In this document: in pieces, positions 35,448 through 43,666 of the stretch
Layout: each line of letters opens with the position of its first letter
How positions within the stretch are numbered: the first letter of the stretch is position 1
Assembly: GCA_965200895.1 (NCBI GenBank)
Contig: CBDAVM010000002.1
Coordinates: 1,054,001-1,118,000 of the forward strand
DNA length: 64,000 bases
Direction: 5' to 3'
Origin: WTFV01 sp965200895
GTDB taxonomy: Bacteria; Acidobacteriota; Vicinamibacteria; Vicinamibacterales; UBA8438
Program-made: the position numbers and the translations under genes
The notes under the pieces: model-generated
Database searches by the model: none
The model's input: the letters and a program-made list of their open reading frames with translations, nothing else
What the model was told of the DNA's origin: nothing

Positions 35448-37408
35448 GCCCCGCCGCCGCGCATCGCGTTCAGCGGCATCCGGACCAGCATGTAGTAGAG
35501 CAGGACGAAGACGAGCGCCCCGCCGAGCGCGCTGTCGGCGATCTGCGGCAGCACGAGCCACGGCAGCGCCTCGCTGGCGCCGACGACCAGCGCGAGCAGC
35601 ACGGCCATCAGGGCCTCGCCGGCGATGAAGCCGGACGAGAGCAGGACGCCGGTATTGGTGGCGCGGGTGCGCTCGTCGGAGGTCGCCTCCTGCTGGTCGA
35701 GCGCGCGCGACAGCCACCAGCTCACCAGGCCGCCGACGAAGATGCCGGCGGTCGAGGGGAACGGCAGGTACATGCCGACCGCGATCAGCATCGGCGACGG
35801 CGCGTTGATCAGGATGAGCACGCCGGCCAGGGCCATGCCGGCGATGACCAGCGGCCACGCCATATCGCCGCCCACGATGCCCTGGGCGATGAGCGCCATC
35901 AGACCGGCCTGCGGCGCCGGCAGCTCGGCGCTGCCGATCTCGTAGACCTGATCCATCAGGATCATCGGCCAGATGAGGACCAGCGCGGCGATGGTCACGC
36001 CGACGAGCTCGCCGATCTGCATCTTCCACGGCGTGCCGCCGAGGATGTGGCCCACCTTCAGGTCCTGCAGCATGTCGCCGGCGATGCCGCAGGCGCAGCA
36101 GACGACGCCCGCCACCGCCAGCACGCCGAGGATGCCGCCCGAGCCGGTGACGCCGATGCCCACCATGACGACGGCGGCGATGAGCAGGGTGCTGAGCGTC
36201 AGGCCGCTGATCGGGTTGTTGGAACTGCCCAGCAGACCCACGAGGTAGCCGGCGACGGCGGCGAACAGGAAGCCCAGGATGACCATCATCACGGTCAGCA
36301 GCAGCGCGCCGCCAAAGCTCTCGCTGAAGTACCAGTAGAGGCCGAACAGCGGGACGGCCAGCGCGGCGATGCCGAGGCCGGTCTTGCGGAAGTCGATGTC
36401 GATGTCCTGGCGGCCGGCGGCGCCGGTCTGCGCCGCGCCCACGTTGCCCAGGGCGCGTCCGATGCCCTCGATCAGCGATGTGCGCAGCCGGTAGAGCGTG
36501 TAGAACGCGGCGACGATCATCGTGCCGACAGCCAGCGGCCGGACCTGCCGCAGCCACACCTCGGTGCTCAGCTCGATGAACCCGGCGGCGTCGGTCGCCT
36601 GCGCGGCGAGCCCCGGGTTCAGGAAGAGGCCCAGCGGGACCAGCAGCAGCCAGCCGAGCACGGCGCCGGCGAACAGCGTGGCGGCGATCTGCGGGCCGAC
36701 GATGAAGCCGACGCCGATGAGCGCCGGCGACGCCGCAGGCGACTGCAGCAGGAACCCGCCGACGTAGCTCACCTGCCGGCCGAGCATCTCGATGGTCGAC
36801 TGCCCCAGCGAGACGAACCACGTCGCCGAGTCCGCCACCAGCTTGACGCCGTTGCTGTTCTTGAGGAGCTCCCACCCGCCGGCGACGCCCATCGCCTGGA
36901 AGACGAACTTCGCACCGGTCTGCCGTCCCCCCTGCCCCGCCTTGACCAGCTCGGCGGCGGCGACGCTCTCCGGAAACGGCAACTCGGCCTCGACCACCAG
37001 CGTGCGACGCAGCACGATGATGAACAGCACGCCGAGCACGCCGCCCACCAGCATGATGGCGGTGCTCTCCCAGTAGCGGAGCTCGTCCCAGACCCCGCTG
37101 ATGACGAAGGCGGGGATCGTGAAGATGGCGCCGGCGACCAGCGCCTCGCCCACCGACGCGGTGGTGCGCGCCATGTTCTCCTCGAGGACCGAGCCCCCGA
37201 ACAGACGCAGCGCGGCCATCGCCACCACCGCCGCCGGGAAGGTGGCGGCCACCGTCAGGCCGGCCCGCATCCCGAGATAGGCGTTGGCGGTGCCGAGCAC
37301 GATGGCCATCGCGGTGCCGAGCAGCACCGCGCGGAACGTGAGCTCCGGCAGGGTGGACGACTCGGGCACGAAGGGCACGAAGGAGCGGCGGTCGCTGGTC
37401 TCACTCAT
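35444..37408 (-). CDS. OPT-family oligopeptide/metal-complex transporter
   Basis: 654 aa, about 15-16 hydrophobic helices. N-terminal LPELTFRAVLLGTAMAIVLGTANAYLGMRAG and the conserved FPAAVVAMAALRLFGGSVLEENMARTTAS block identify the OPT family, which imports small peptides or metal chelates with protons. Start set at the ATG at 37408 (MSETSDRRSF); another ATG three codons upstream (37417) is equally possible, with no clear ribosome site for either. The PqqD-like gene overlaps its stop codon. Confidence 0.88.
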   Translation of the reverse strand: MSETSDRRSFVPFVPESSTLPELTFRAVLLGTAMAIVLGTANAYLGMRAGLTVAATFPAAVVAMAALRLFGGSVLEENMARTTASVGEALVAGAIFTIPAFVISGVWDELRYWESTAIMLVGGVLGVLFIIVLRRTLVVEAELPFPESVAAAELVKAGQGGRQTGAKFVFQAMGVAGGWELLKNSNGVKLVADSATWFVSLGQSTIEMLGRQVSYVGGFLLQSPAASPALIGVGFIVGPQIAATLFAGAVLGWLLLVPLGLFLNPGLAAQATDAAGFIELSTEVWLRQVRPLAVGTMIVAAFYTLYRLRTSLIEGIGRALGNVGAAQTGAAGRQDIDIDFRKTGLGIAALAVPLFGLYWYFSESFGGALLLTVMMVILGFLFAAVAGYLVGLLGSSNNPISGLTLSTLLIAAVVMVGIGVTGSGGILGVLAVAGVVCCACGIAGDMLQDLKVGHILGGTPWKMQIGELVGVTIAALVLIWPMILMDQVYEIGSAELPAPQAGLMALIAQGIVGGDMAWPLVIAGMALAGVLILINAPSPMLIAVGMYLPFPSTAGIFVGGLVSWWLSRALDQQEATSDERTRATNTGVLLSSGFIAGEALMAVLLALVVGASEALPWLVLPQIADSALGGALVFVLLYYMLVRMPLNAMRGGGA

Positions 37409-37467
37409 GCCCAGCATTGTGCAACACGCGCCGCCGATTGTCACCCGCGCCGCCGCGCCGTCTTCCG

Positions 37468-37575
37468 TCGCCCGAGCATCCGTGGCGGCCGCCGCCGCGC
37501 GCACCCGGCTCGCAGAACGGTCGAATGGACGTGTCCCGCATCGCCCGAGCATCCGTGGCGGCGGCCGCCGCGCGC
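37468..37575. repeat. 35-bp imperfect direct repeat between OPT and metF
   Basis: Copies at 37468-37502 and 37541-37575, offset 73 bp, 33 of 35 bases the same (the shared core is CGCCCGAGCATCCGTGGCGG). The 37409-37754 gap between the divergent genes contains no gene. A TATACT at 37682-37687 may be the metF -10 element. Confidence 0.8.
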
Positions 37576-37754
37576 TCTCCACATGCCCGATGCCGCCAAC
37601 ATGAACCCGACATGTCAGCATGCCCGGGGTGCTCCAGGTTCGCAATGCGCCGGCGCTGCCCCGGCAGCGCGCGGCGGACCGTATACTTGCCCGACGACAC
37701 GATGCGACTTCCTGAAGACGGTCGGATCCGCCACCGTCGCGGCGGCGCGGCCCG

Positions 37755-38756
37755 GTGAATTCGGAGCTGCAGTCGCCGCGCCGCGGCGCCGCGGGCGCGG
37801 GGTCGGGGACGCACGGCGCGACCGTGGTTCCCGATCCGGAGGCGCGGCGCCGGGAATCCGGCGCGCGGCGCATCCCCGACATCTACGCCGAAAAGCGCGC
37901 CGCGGGCCGACCGGTCATCTCCATCGAGTTCTTCCCGCCGAAGACGCCGCAGGGCGACGAGAGCCTGTTCGGGAGGGTGCTCCCCCGGCTGGCGGCGGCG
38001 CGGCCCGACTTCTGCTCGGTCACCTACGGCGCCGGCGGCGGCGGGACGCGCGCGCGGACGCTGGGCATCGTCGACCGCATGCAGCGGGAGCACGGGCTGA
38101 CCGCGATGGCCCACGTCACCTGCGTCAGCTTCACGCGGGCGGCGATGGACGGCTTCCTCGACGAGGCGGCCGGCCTCGGCATCCGCAACATCCTGGCCCT
38201 GCGCGGCGACCCCCCGCCGGGGCAGCCGGACTTCGTGCGACCGGCCGGCGGCTTCGACTACGCCTGGCAGCTCATCGACGTCCTGAAGGCGCGCTCCGAC
38301 GAGTTCGCCATCGGCTGCGCCGGCTTCCCCGAGGGCCATCCCGACTGCCGGGAGGGCCGCGAGGTCGACTGGCGGCGCCTGCGCGACAAGGTCGACCACG
38401 GGGCGGAGTTCATCCTCACGCAGCTCTTCTTCGACAACGCGGACTACTTCCGCATGGTGGACCACCTGGGCGCGCTCGGCGTGACCGCGCCGATCACGCC
38501 CGGGATCCTGCCCATCCTGAGCGCGAAGCAGGTGAAGCGTTTCACGGCGCTGTGCGGCGCATCGCTGCCCGCCACGCTGGTGGCGGATCTGGACCGGCTC
38601 GGAGACGACGACGAGGCGGTGACCGCGTTCGGCATCGACTTCGCTTCGCGGCAGTGCGAAGCGCTGCTCGCCGGCGGCGCGCCCGGTCTGCACCTGTACG
38701 GGCTGAACCGCTCGCGGTCGACGCTGGCGATCCTCCGCAACCTCGGGCTCGCGTAG
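37755..38756 (+). CDS. metF: 5,10-methylenetetrahydrofolate reductase
   Basis: 333 aa, GTG start. The TIM-barrel FAD enzyme reduces methylene-THF to methyl-THF for methionine synthesis. Family features: ISIEFFPPKTPQGDESLF with the catalytic Glu, SVTYGAGGGGTRART, HVTCVSFTRAAM, RNILALRGDPP, LTQLFFDNADYF and PITPGILPILSAKQVKRF. The first ~35 residues are an extra Gly/Arg-rich extension relative to short bacterial MetF; a later internal start is possible. Confidence 0.92.
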   Translation: MNSELQSPRRGAAGAGSGTHGATVVPDPEARRRESGARRIPDIYAEKRAAGRPVISIEFFPPKTPQGDESLFGRVLPRLAAARPDFCSVTYGAGGGGTRARTLGIVDRMQREHGLTAMAHVTCVSFTRAAMDGFLDEAAGLGIRNILALRGDPPPGQPDFVRPAGGFDYAWQLIDVLKARSDEFAIGCAGFPEGHPDCREGREVDWRRLRDKVDHGAEFILTQLFFDNADYFRMVDHLGALGVTAPITPGILPILSAKQVKRFTALCGASLPATLVADLDRLGDDDEAVTAFGIDFASRQCEALLAGGAPGLHLYGLNRSRSTLAILRNLGLA

Positions 38757-39008
38757 CGCTGACGGAGAGGCCCGATCCATGCCGTTCGAACGCTGGCTGT
38801 AAGCGTGGCGGGCGCGGCGGAGGCCGAGGCCCGCCGGCAGGCTCTCGCCGCCCTCGGAGGGCTCCACGAGCCGGCGCACATCAGCTCATGCTGCCCGGAG
38901 CGCCGAGCCGCAAGGTACAGGAATTGCTTGCGTACCGAGCGTGCGCGGCGCGGCGGGCTCGATTCATTCAGAACAGCTGCCGGCGCCGCCGGAACAGGAG
39001 TAGAATCG

Positions 39009-39551
39009 ATGGACATGCCCGACTGGCTGGCGTGGGCGACGCTGACGGTTCCGACGGCGGCGGTGCTGGCGACCGCGTGGATGCAGCACCGTGCGAACCG
39101 GGAAGCGCACGAGAACGCGCGCCGCGAGAACCAGGAGGCACACGAGAACGCGCGCCGCGAGAACCAGGAGGCGCACGAGAGCGCGCGCCGCGAGAACCAG
39201 GAGGCGCACGAGAGCGCGCGCCGCGAGAACCAGAAGGCGCACGGGGACATCCACCAGCGCATCGCCCGCGCCGAGGATACATTCGGCGAAGCATTGAGAG
39301 CGCAGACCGCAGCGTTGCAGGCGGCCGTCGCAGCCGCCGACAAGCGCGCGGACGAACAGGTCGCCGCGCTGCGCGCAGCCGAAGCGCGCGCCGACAAGCG
39401 CGCGGACGAAAAGGCCGCCGCGCTGCGCGCGCAGACCGTGACGCTCCAGGCGCTCGCCCGCGAGGTGTCCTTCCTCTCCGGCCGTCAGGCCGAACGGGAC
39501 GCCGGTCAGCCGGGACAGGCCGGGCCTGCAACCGCCGGCCCGGCGGCCTGA
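39009..39551 (+). CDS. Membrane-anchored coiled-coil protein with 11-residue repeats
   Basis: 180 aa. Start fixed at ATG 39009 by AGGAG 8 bases upstream; the longer open frame from 38805 has no such site. Residues 5-23 (DWLAWATLTVPTAAVLATAW) form one membrane helix. Residues 33-76 are four perfect-length copies of the 11-residue unit AHENARRENQE (Ser for Asn at position four in the last two). The rest (about 80-165) is a further Ala/Arg/Lys/Glu coiled coil with repeated ADKRADE(Q/K). An 11-residue period is typical of right-handed coiled coils. It faces the defence operon on the opposite strand and shares the 33-bp repeat with the helicase. Function unknown. Confidence 0.75.
   Translation: MDMPDWLAWATLTVPTAAVLATAWMQHRANREAHENARRENQEAHENARRENQEAHESARRENQEAHESARRENQKAHGDIHQRIARAEDTFGEALRAQTAALQAAVAAADKRADEQVAALRAAEARADKRADEKAAALRAQTVTLQALAREVSFLSGRQAERDAGQPGQAGPATAGPAA
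39105..39236 (+). repeat. Four tandem 33-bp units in the coiled-coil gene
   Basis: Units at 39105-39137, 39138-39170, 39171-39203 and 39204-39236 differ at one to three positions. They encode AHENARRENQE, AHENARRENQE, AHESARRENQE and AHESARRENQK. Two near-identical units lie inverted at 40928-40993 inside the helicase gene. Confidence 0.95.
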
Positions 39552-39712
39552 CCCGTCCCGGCGAGCGCGGCGGTCGCCAACCCGGCGCGGGCGAGACTGA
39601 CTGGTGTGCGCCGCTCAAGTTCGTTGCGGAGCTCTCGTCTTCATCGGGACCGCGAGCCGGATTGCTCTCCGGCCATGCGAAGCGAATTGCCTTGCATGCC
39701 CGGGAACGCAGG

Positions 39713-40297
39713 TCAGTGCGGCCTGTCCGCGTACAGGTAGTCGGCGAGCTTCAGGGTCTCGAGCACATCGTTCCAAATCTTGTCGGCGGCCTGGCGATCC
39801 TCCGGCCAGTACTCCATCGTGATGAAGGCCTGCACGTTCCCGCCGCGCGCGAGGCATGTCCGCGAGTGCGCCTTGCGCTTCCCGACCGGATCGGTGAAGT
39901 CCATCTCCAGCCAGAGGTATTCCAGGTTGCGGCGGGACGCGCTCCGCAGGGGACCCTTCCGCGTGCGCGGGCGCCCGTCGCCGGACAGCACGGCCTCCTC
40001 CATGAGGCTGGCGAGCGACGGCATGGCGCTCCAGTCGATGTTCAGTCCGTCGGGACCGAGCTGCAGCACCGAGAGCTGCAGGCGCATGTTGTCGTCGGGC
40101 TGCTCCCGGTCATAGAGACAGATGGAATCGCCGTCGGGCCTGATCACCCAGTCTGCCGGGTACTCGAAATGCACCGCCCCCCGGTTCGCCACGAAGACGT
40201 TGTGGCCATCCTTCGCGGTCCATCCGTGATCGTCGGGCAGCTCGATGGATCTGCGCTTCCACTCCACGCCGGTTCGACCCCGCCGCGACTGTATCAT
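39713..40297 (-). CDS. Hypothetical protein, 194 aa, last gene of the helicase operon
   Basis: 194 aa from ATG 40297; a GTG ten codons on (VEWKRRSIEL) is an alternative. It lies 60 bp after the helicase stop on the same strand. No membrane segment. The order NVFVANRGAVHFEYPADWVI, then an acidic middle and FITMEYWPEDRQAADKIWNDVLETLKL at the C-terminus, recalls PsbP/DUF1795-like single-domain folds, but I cannot confirm this. It may be a fourth, accessory member of the DUF6361-PLD-helicase unit or simply a neighbour. The 39552-39712 gap on its downstream side has no gene. Confidence 0.6.
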   Translation of the reverse strand: MIQSRRGRTGVEWKRRSIELPDDHGWTAKDGHNVFVANRGAVHFEYPADWVIRPDGDSICLYDREQPDDNMRLQLSVLQLGPDGLNIDWSAMPSLASLMEEAVLSGDGRPRTRKGPLRSASRRNLEYLWLEMDFTDPVGKRKAHSRTCLARGGNVQAFITMEYWPEDRQAADKIWNDVLETLKLADYLYADRPH

Positions 40298-40357
40298 GGC
40301 CAGCCGGCGGCGCCGCCGGGCTCCGAACGACGCGCTTCACGCGGCGGCGAATCCGCG

Positions 40358-43300
40358 TCACGCCTTCCCTGCGTCCCGAACAACCGGAGGCGAGAGATCG
40401 ACCGCCCAGTTTCCGAGACTCGCGTCATCGAAGCCGGCGCGCCCCAGCAGCGCGATCAGCTCCTCCTGCCGCGGCTGCCCGAAGACGACCCGATACGCTG
40501 CGAGCTGACGCTTCAGCCGGTCGAACGCCTCGACCTCAGCCGTGTACGGCAATTGCGGCACATGGCGCTCCACCCGGTGTTCGCCGGGGGCGACCCAGTA
40601 CGGAACCAGGTCGCCCTCCCCGGCGGCCCGCGCGGCCTTGTCGGCCAGCTCGAACATCAACCTCCAGAGGTCATCACCCGTACGCCAGGATGCGAACGCG
40701 TCGTCGGCGTGGGAAGCAGCGACATTTCGGCGGACGGCGTGGCCCTTGTACCGGTGAATCCGGCCTTCGCGTTGCTCCAGATCCACCGGATTGCCCGGCA
40801 GGTTCCAGTGGACCAGGCGGTGGCACCAGGGATGGAAATCGAGGCCCTCCTGCCCTATGGACGTGCTGGTGAGTACGAACGGACGAAACGGGCTGTTGAA
40901 CGCGGCCCGGACGGCGTCCTGACCGATGTACTGATTCTCGCGGCGCATGTTCTCGTGCGCCTTCTGGTTCTCGCGGCGCGCATTCTCGTGCGCCTTCTGC
41001 TGGCCGTCGTCCGTGCGGACATGGCCGAAGCGCAGGGCGAACACGGTGCGGATGCGGATCGCTTCGCGTTGGACGGTTGCGCCGGACTCTCCCCGCTCGG
41101 CCCGGAAGAACTCGGCGTGGACACGGGCGGGCGCCGGGTGCACCACCTGAACGAGCTTCCGCGCACATCTGTCCGCGGTTTCGTCGGCGTCGGCGTCCTC
41201 GGACCACGACTCCTGATCCCGGAGCAGGTGCCACTGCTCGTCGAGCACCGCCTGCAGATTGCCCTGCCGGCAGTAGTGCAGGACGAGCCGCCAGTAGGCC
41301 GAGTCGTCGCGCACGCCGGCGGTCCCGGCGGCGAGTTGGCGAAGCAGCGTGACGACGGCCGGCCGATTGAAGACATGCCAGAACGCACCGGCGATCAGTG
41401 CCGCGTTCCGGCGGCGCGTGTCGTCACCGACCTCGCTCCCAACTCTCAGGCTGCGTGCCGCGAGAATCGCCGGCGACCCGAGGGCGACGTCCGTGAGCAG
41501 CGCCGCGAGATCCGGAGGACGACGGCCAAGAGCCTGCGGGTCGACCGCGAGCGCAAGCAGATCGCCGACGTACGCACCGAAGACGTCCGGATTGGGCTGC
41601 GGTAACGGCTCGCCGTCCGTCCCCACGGGAAGCCGGCCGTCGCGCCATGCCCGCAGAAAGGCCGGCAGTTCGGGATCCAGCAGGAGCGGCGCGGCCCATT
41701 CCCATCGCTCGTCGATTCTCCCGTCCTGCGGGTTCGGCAGCCTCGGGTCCGAAAGAAGCTCGTCGACCTGCGCGCGCACCCACTCCCGGCGGTCCCGCCC
41801 GGACGGCGCAGCGAGCGGATGCGCCCGATCCGCCAGCGGCAGACACGGCAGCAACAGCAGGAGCAGACGATGACGGGATCGGACACCCCGAGAGCCGTCC
41901 GACGCCGGCTGCGTCAGTCTCAGCAGTGGCCCCTGTTGCTTGTCGGGGTTGTCGTATTCCTTGAGCCGGCCTCCCAGCATGAGCCGTTCCGCCTCGTAGC
42001 TCAGAACGGCGCTGACGACGTCCGGCACCACGTTCCAGGCCGAGAACAGCAGCCGTTTCGTCGCGTGTTCCTTTCCCTCGAACGGTCCTTCCAGCGGCCA
42101 GTACGGCAGCGTGGGCGGCATCCACAGCAGCCGCCACAGTCCCTCGTCGATCAGCTCTCCCACAAGCTCCCGCAGCCTGGCGTTTCCCGGGTCGATGCTT
42201 CCCCACGACCGCAGGGTCGCTGCCTTCAGGAAAGCGGAATCGTGTCGCCGAAGCGCATCGACGACCCTGTCCGGCCGACCCGGCGCACCGATCGACTCGA
42301 TGAGGAGATCGTGGAATCTGTAGCCGTGCATGAAGTGGGCGAGATACGGCGCCGACTTCCAGAACGGCATCGGATCCTGGCTGCCCACGGCGCGGAACAG
42401 GGCATCGGCGGCAAGGTACTGCCTTACGTCGCTCGATGTGACGGGCGTGGTGCGCCGATCCTCTCTCACCATTGCATCCCGGTCCTCACTGGCGGCGACA
42501 CGCTCGGTCCGCGCCATCACGTCTCGCAGGAAGCCTTCGACAGCGCGCTTCGCCCGGTCGACGCATTCCACCTGCTCCGACTCGCCGGCGGCCGCGCGCC
42601 GCAGCGCCGCGTTGAAGTGCGAAAGCTGCCGCTTGAGCTCCTTGACGCGGGCGTCGTCGTCGCCGAGCAGGAACCGCGTGGTGGCCAGGAAATCCTCGTA
42701 GTGCTCCTCGTGCCCGATCTCCGCGTCGGCCGTGTAGAACTTGTACGGCGTCGCGGAAAGCAGGAGCGTGCGTACCCGCCTGCCATCGTGCGCCCTGGCC
42801 TGAAACAGCTCCCGGGCCAGATCCGCCGCGGCATCGCGCTCGGTCCCTTGCGCGCCGAGCAGTGACTTGAAGCGCTGGAACTCGTCGAGAATGACGAGAT
42901 CGGGCTCAAGAGCGCGGATGCACGCGTCGGCCAGCATGCGGCGCAGATCGGCGATGACCCGGTCCCGCGGGCGCCGGGCTTCGGCGGGCCACGACCGATA
43001 GCTCCGGAACCAGGTGTCGAGGAGCTCGCGGAGCCTGCCCCGGAGGTCCGTCTCCTCGCGGAACGCCGCCTCGAAGCGGCGCCTTATCGTGTCGTCGACA
43101 GGCCGGGGGTATTTCAGCCGCCGGCGAAACGTGTCCTTCCTGGCGATCCGTCCCTGCAGGAAGTTCATGAGCGCGGTGCGTGGTCCCACCAGCGGATCGA
43201 GCAGTTGAAACAGGACCTCCCGCTCCCGCCCCTGGCCGGCCGAGTGTCCCAACCTGAACGAGGTGCCGGGCGTGAAGCTGACGAAGTTCAGCTTGCTGCC

Positions 43301-43666
43301 GGCGAGCCCCGATTCGCCCTCCCGACAGGCCAGCTCCGTCGCCAGCATCGTGAGCCGGGTCGCCAGGGCGAACGAGCGCTCCTCCGCGCCGCCCACCTGC
43401 AGCTTGGGAAGATTGGCGCGCGCGATGCCGCCGTTGCTGCAGATGTAGACGATGTCGATCCGGTCCACCCTGCTCCAGAGGTGATCGATGGTGCGGGCGA
43501 TGATGCCGCGGGCGACCAGCGTCTTGCCGAGGCCCACCTCGTCGGCCACCAGGAAGCGCCCCGTGCCGTCCTCCGCCTTGAACAGGCGATGGAAGGCATG
43601 CTCCACCGTGCGGCGCTGAAAGGGCTTGAGCGGCCTGAGGCTCGCGTCGACGGATGGTCTCTTCAT
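40358..43666 (-). CDS. SNF2/DEAD-like helicase of a defence operon
   Basis: 1102 aa. Walker A VADEVGLGKT near residues 40-49, motif Ia region IVYICSNGGIARANLPKL, Walker B as VILDEFQRF near 260, motif III LLSATPYKFY, and C-terminal motifs V and VI as TSTSIGQEGLDFHPW and LEQREGRIHRYKG. It is a superfamily 2 helicase/translocase with a large family-specific middle. Its gene overlaps the PLD gene by 4 bp (ATGA). Such helicases next to PLD and DUF6361 genes look like predicted antiphage cassettes. Residues 892-913 consist of two 11-residue repeats (AHENARRENQK, AHENMRRENQY), inserted just before the conserved VRAAFNSPFRPFVLTSTSIGQ and copied from, or sharing a source with, the gene at 39009. Confidence 0.85.
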   Translation of the reverse strand: MKRPSVDASLRPLKPFQRRTVEHAFHRLFKAEDGTGRFLVADEVGLGKTLVARGIIARTIDHLWSRVDRIDIVYICSNGGIARANLPKLQVGGAEERSFALATRLTMLATELACREGESGLAGSKLNFVSFTPGTSFRLGHSAGQGREREVLFQLLDPLVGPRTALMNFLQGRIARKDTFRRRLKYPRPVDDTIRRRFEAAFREETDLRGRLRELLDTWFRSYRSWPAEARRPRDRVIADLRRMLADACIRALEPDLVILDEFQRFKSLLGAQGTERDAAADLARELFQARAHDGRRVRTLLLSATPYKFYTADAEIGHEEHYEDFLATTRFLLGDDDARVKELKRQLSHFNAALRRAAAGESEQVECVDRAKRAVEGFLRDVMARTERVAASEDRDAMVREDRRTTPVTSSDVRQYLAADALFRAVGSQDPMPFWKSAPYLAHFMHGYRFHDLLIESIGAPGRPDRVVDALRRHDSAFLKAATLRSWGSIDPGNARLRELVGELIDEGLWRLLWMPPTLPYWPLEGPFEGKEHATKRLLFSAWNVVPDVVSAVLSYEAERLMLGGRLKEYDNPDKQQGPLLRLTQPASDGSRGVRSRHRLLLLLLPCLPLADRAHPLAAPSGRDRREWVRAQVDELLSDPRLPNPQDGRIDERWEWAAPLLLDPELPAFLRAWRDGRLPVGTDGEPLPQPNPDVFGAYVGDLLALAVDPQALGRRPPDLAALLTDVALGSPAILAARSLRVGSEVGDDTRRRNAALIAGAFWHVFNRPAVVTLLRQLAAGTAGVRDDSAYWRLVLHYCRQGNLQAVLDEQWHLLRDQESWSEDADADETADRCARKLVQVVHPAPARVHAEFFRAERGESGATVQREAIRIRTVFALRFGHVRTDDGQQKAHENARRENQKAHENMRRENQYIGQDAVRAAFNSPFRPFVLTSTSIGQEGLDFHPWCHRLVHWNLPGNPVDLEQREGRIHRYKGHAVRRNVAASHADDAFASWRTGDDLWRLMFELADKAARAAGEGDLVPYWVAPGEHRVERHVPQLPYTAEVEAFDRLKRQLAAYRVVFGQPRQEELIALLGRAGFDDASLGNWAVDLSPPVVRDAGKA
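40928..40999 (-). repeat. Two 33-bp units of the coiled-coil repeat inside the helicase
   Basis: On the minus strand, units at 40993-40961 and 40960-40928. The first matches the 39204 unit at 31 of 33 bases, and the second matches the consensus at 27 of its first 30. Both are in the helicase reading frame and encode the same 11-residue text as at 39105. A further CAGAAG half-unit precedes them (40999-40994). Confidence 0.92.

Noticed and set aside
38805..39008. N-terminal extension of the coiled-coil protein
   Set aside because: The ATG at 39009 has AGGAG at ideal spacing and starts directly at a membrane helix; the extension is low complexity and lacks a ribosome site.
39105..39236. CRISPR array
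   Set aside because: Units are directly adjacent with no spacers and encode a regular peptide repeat.
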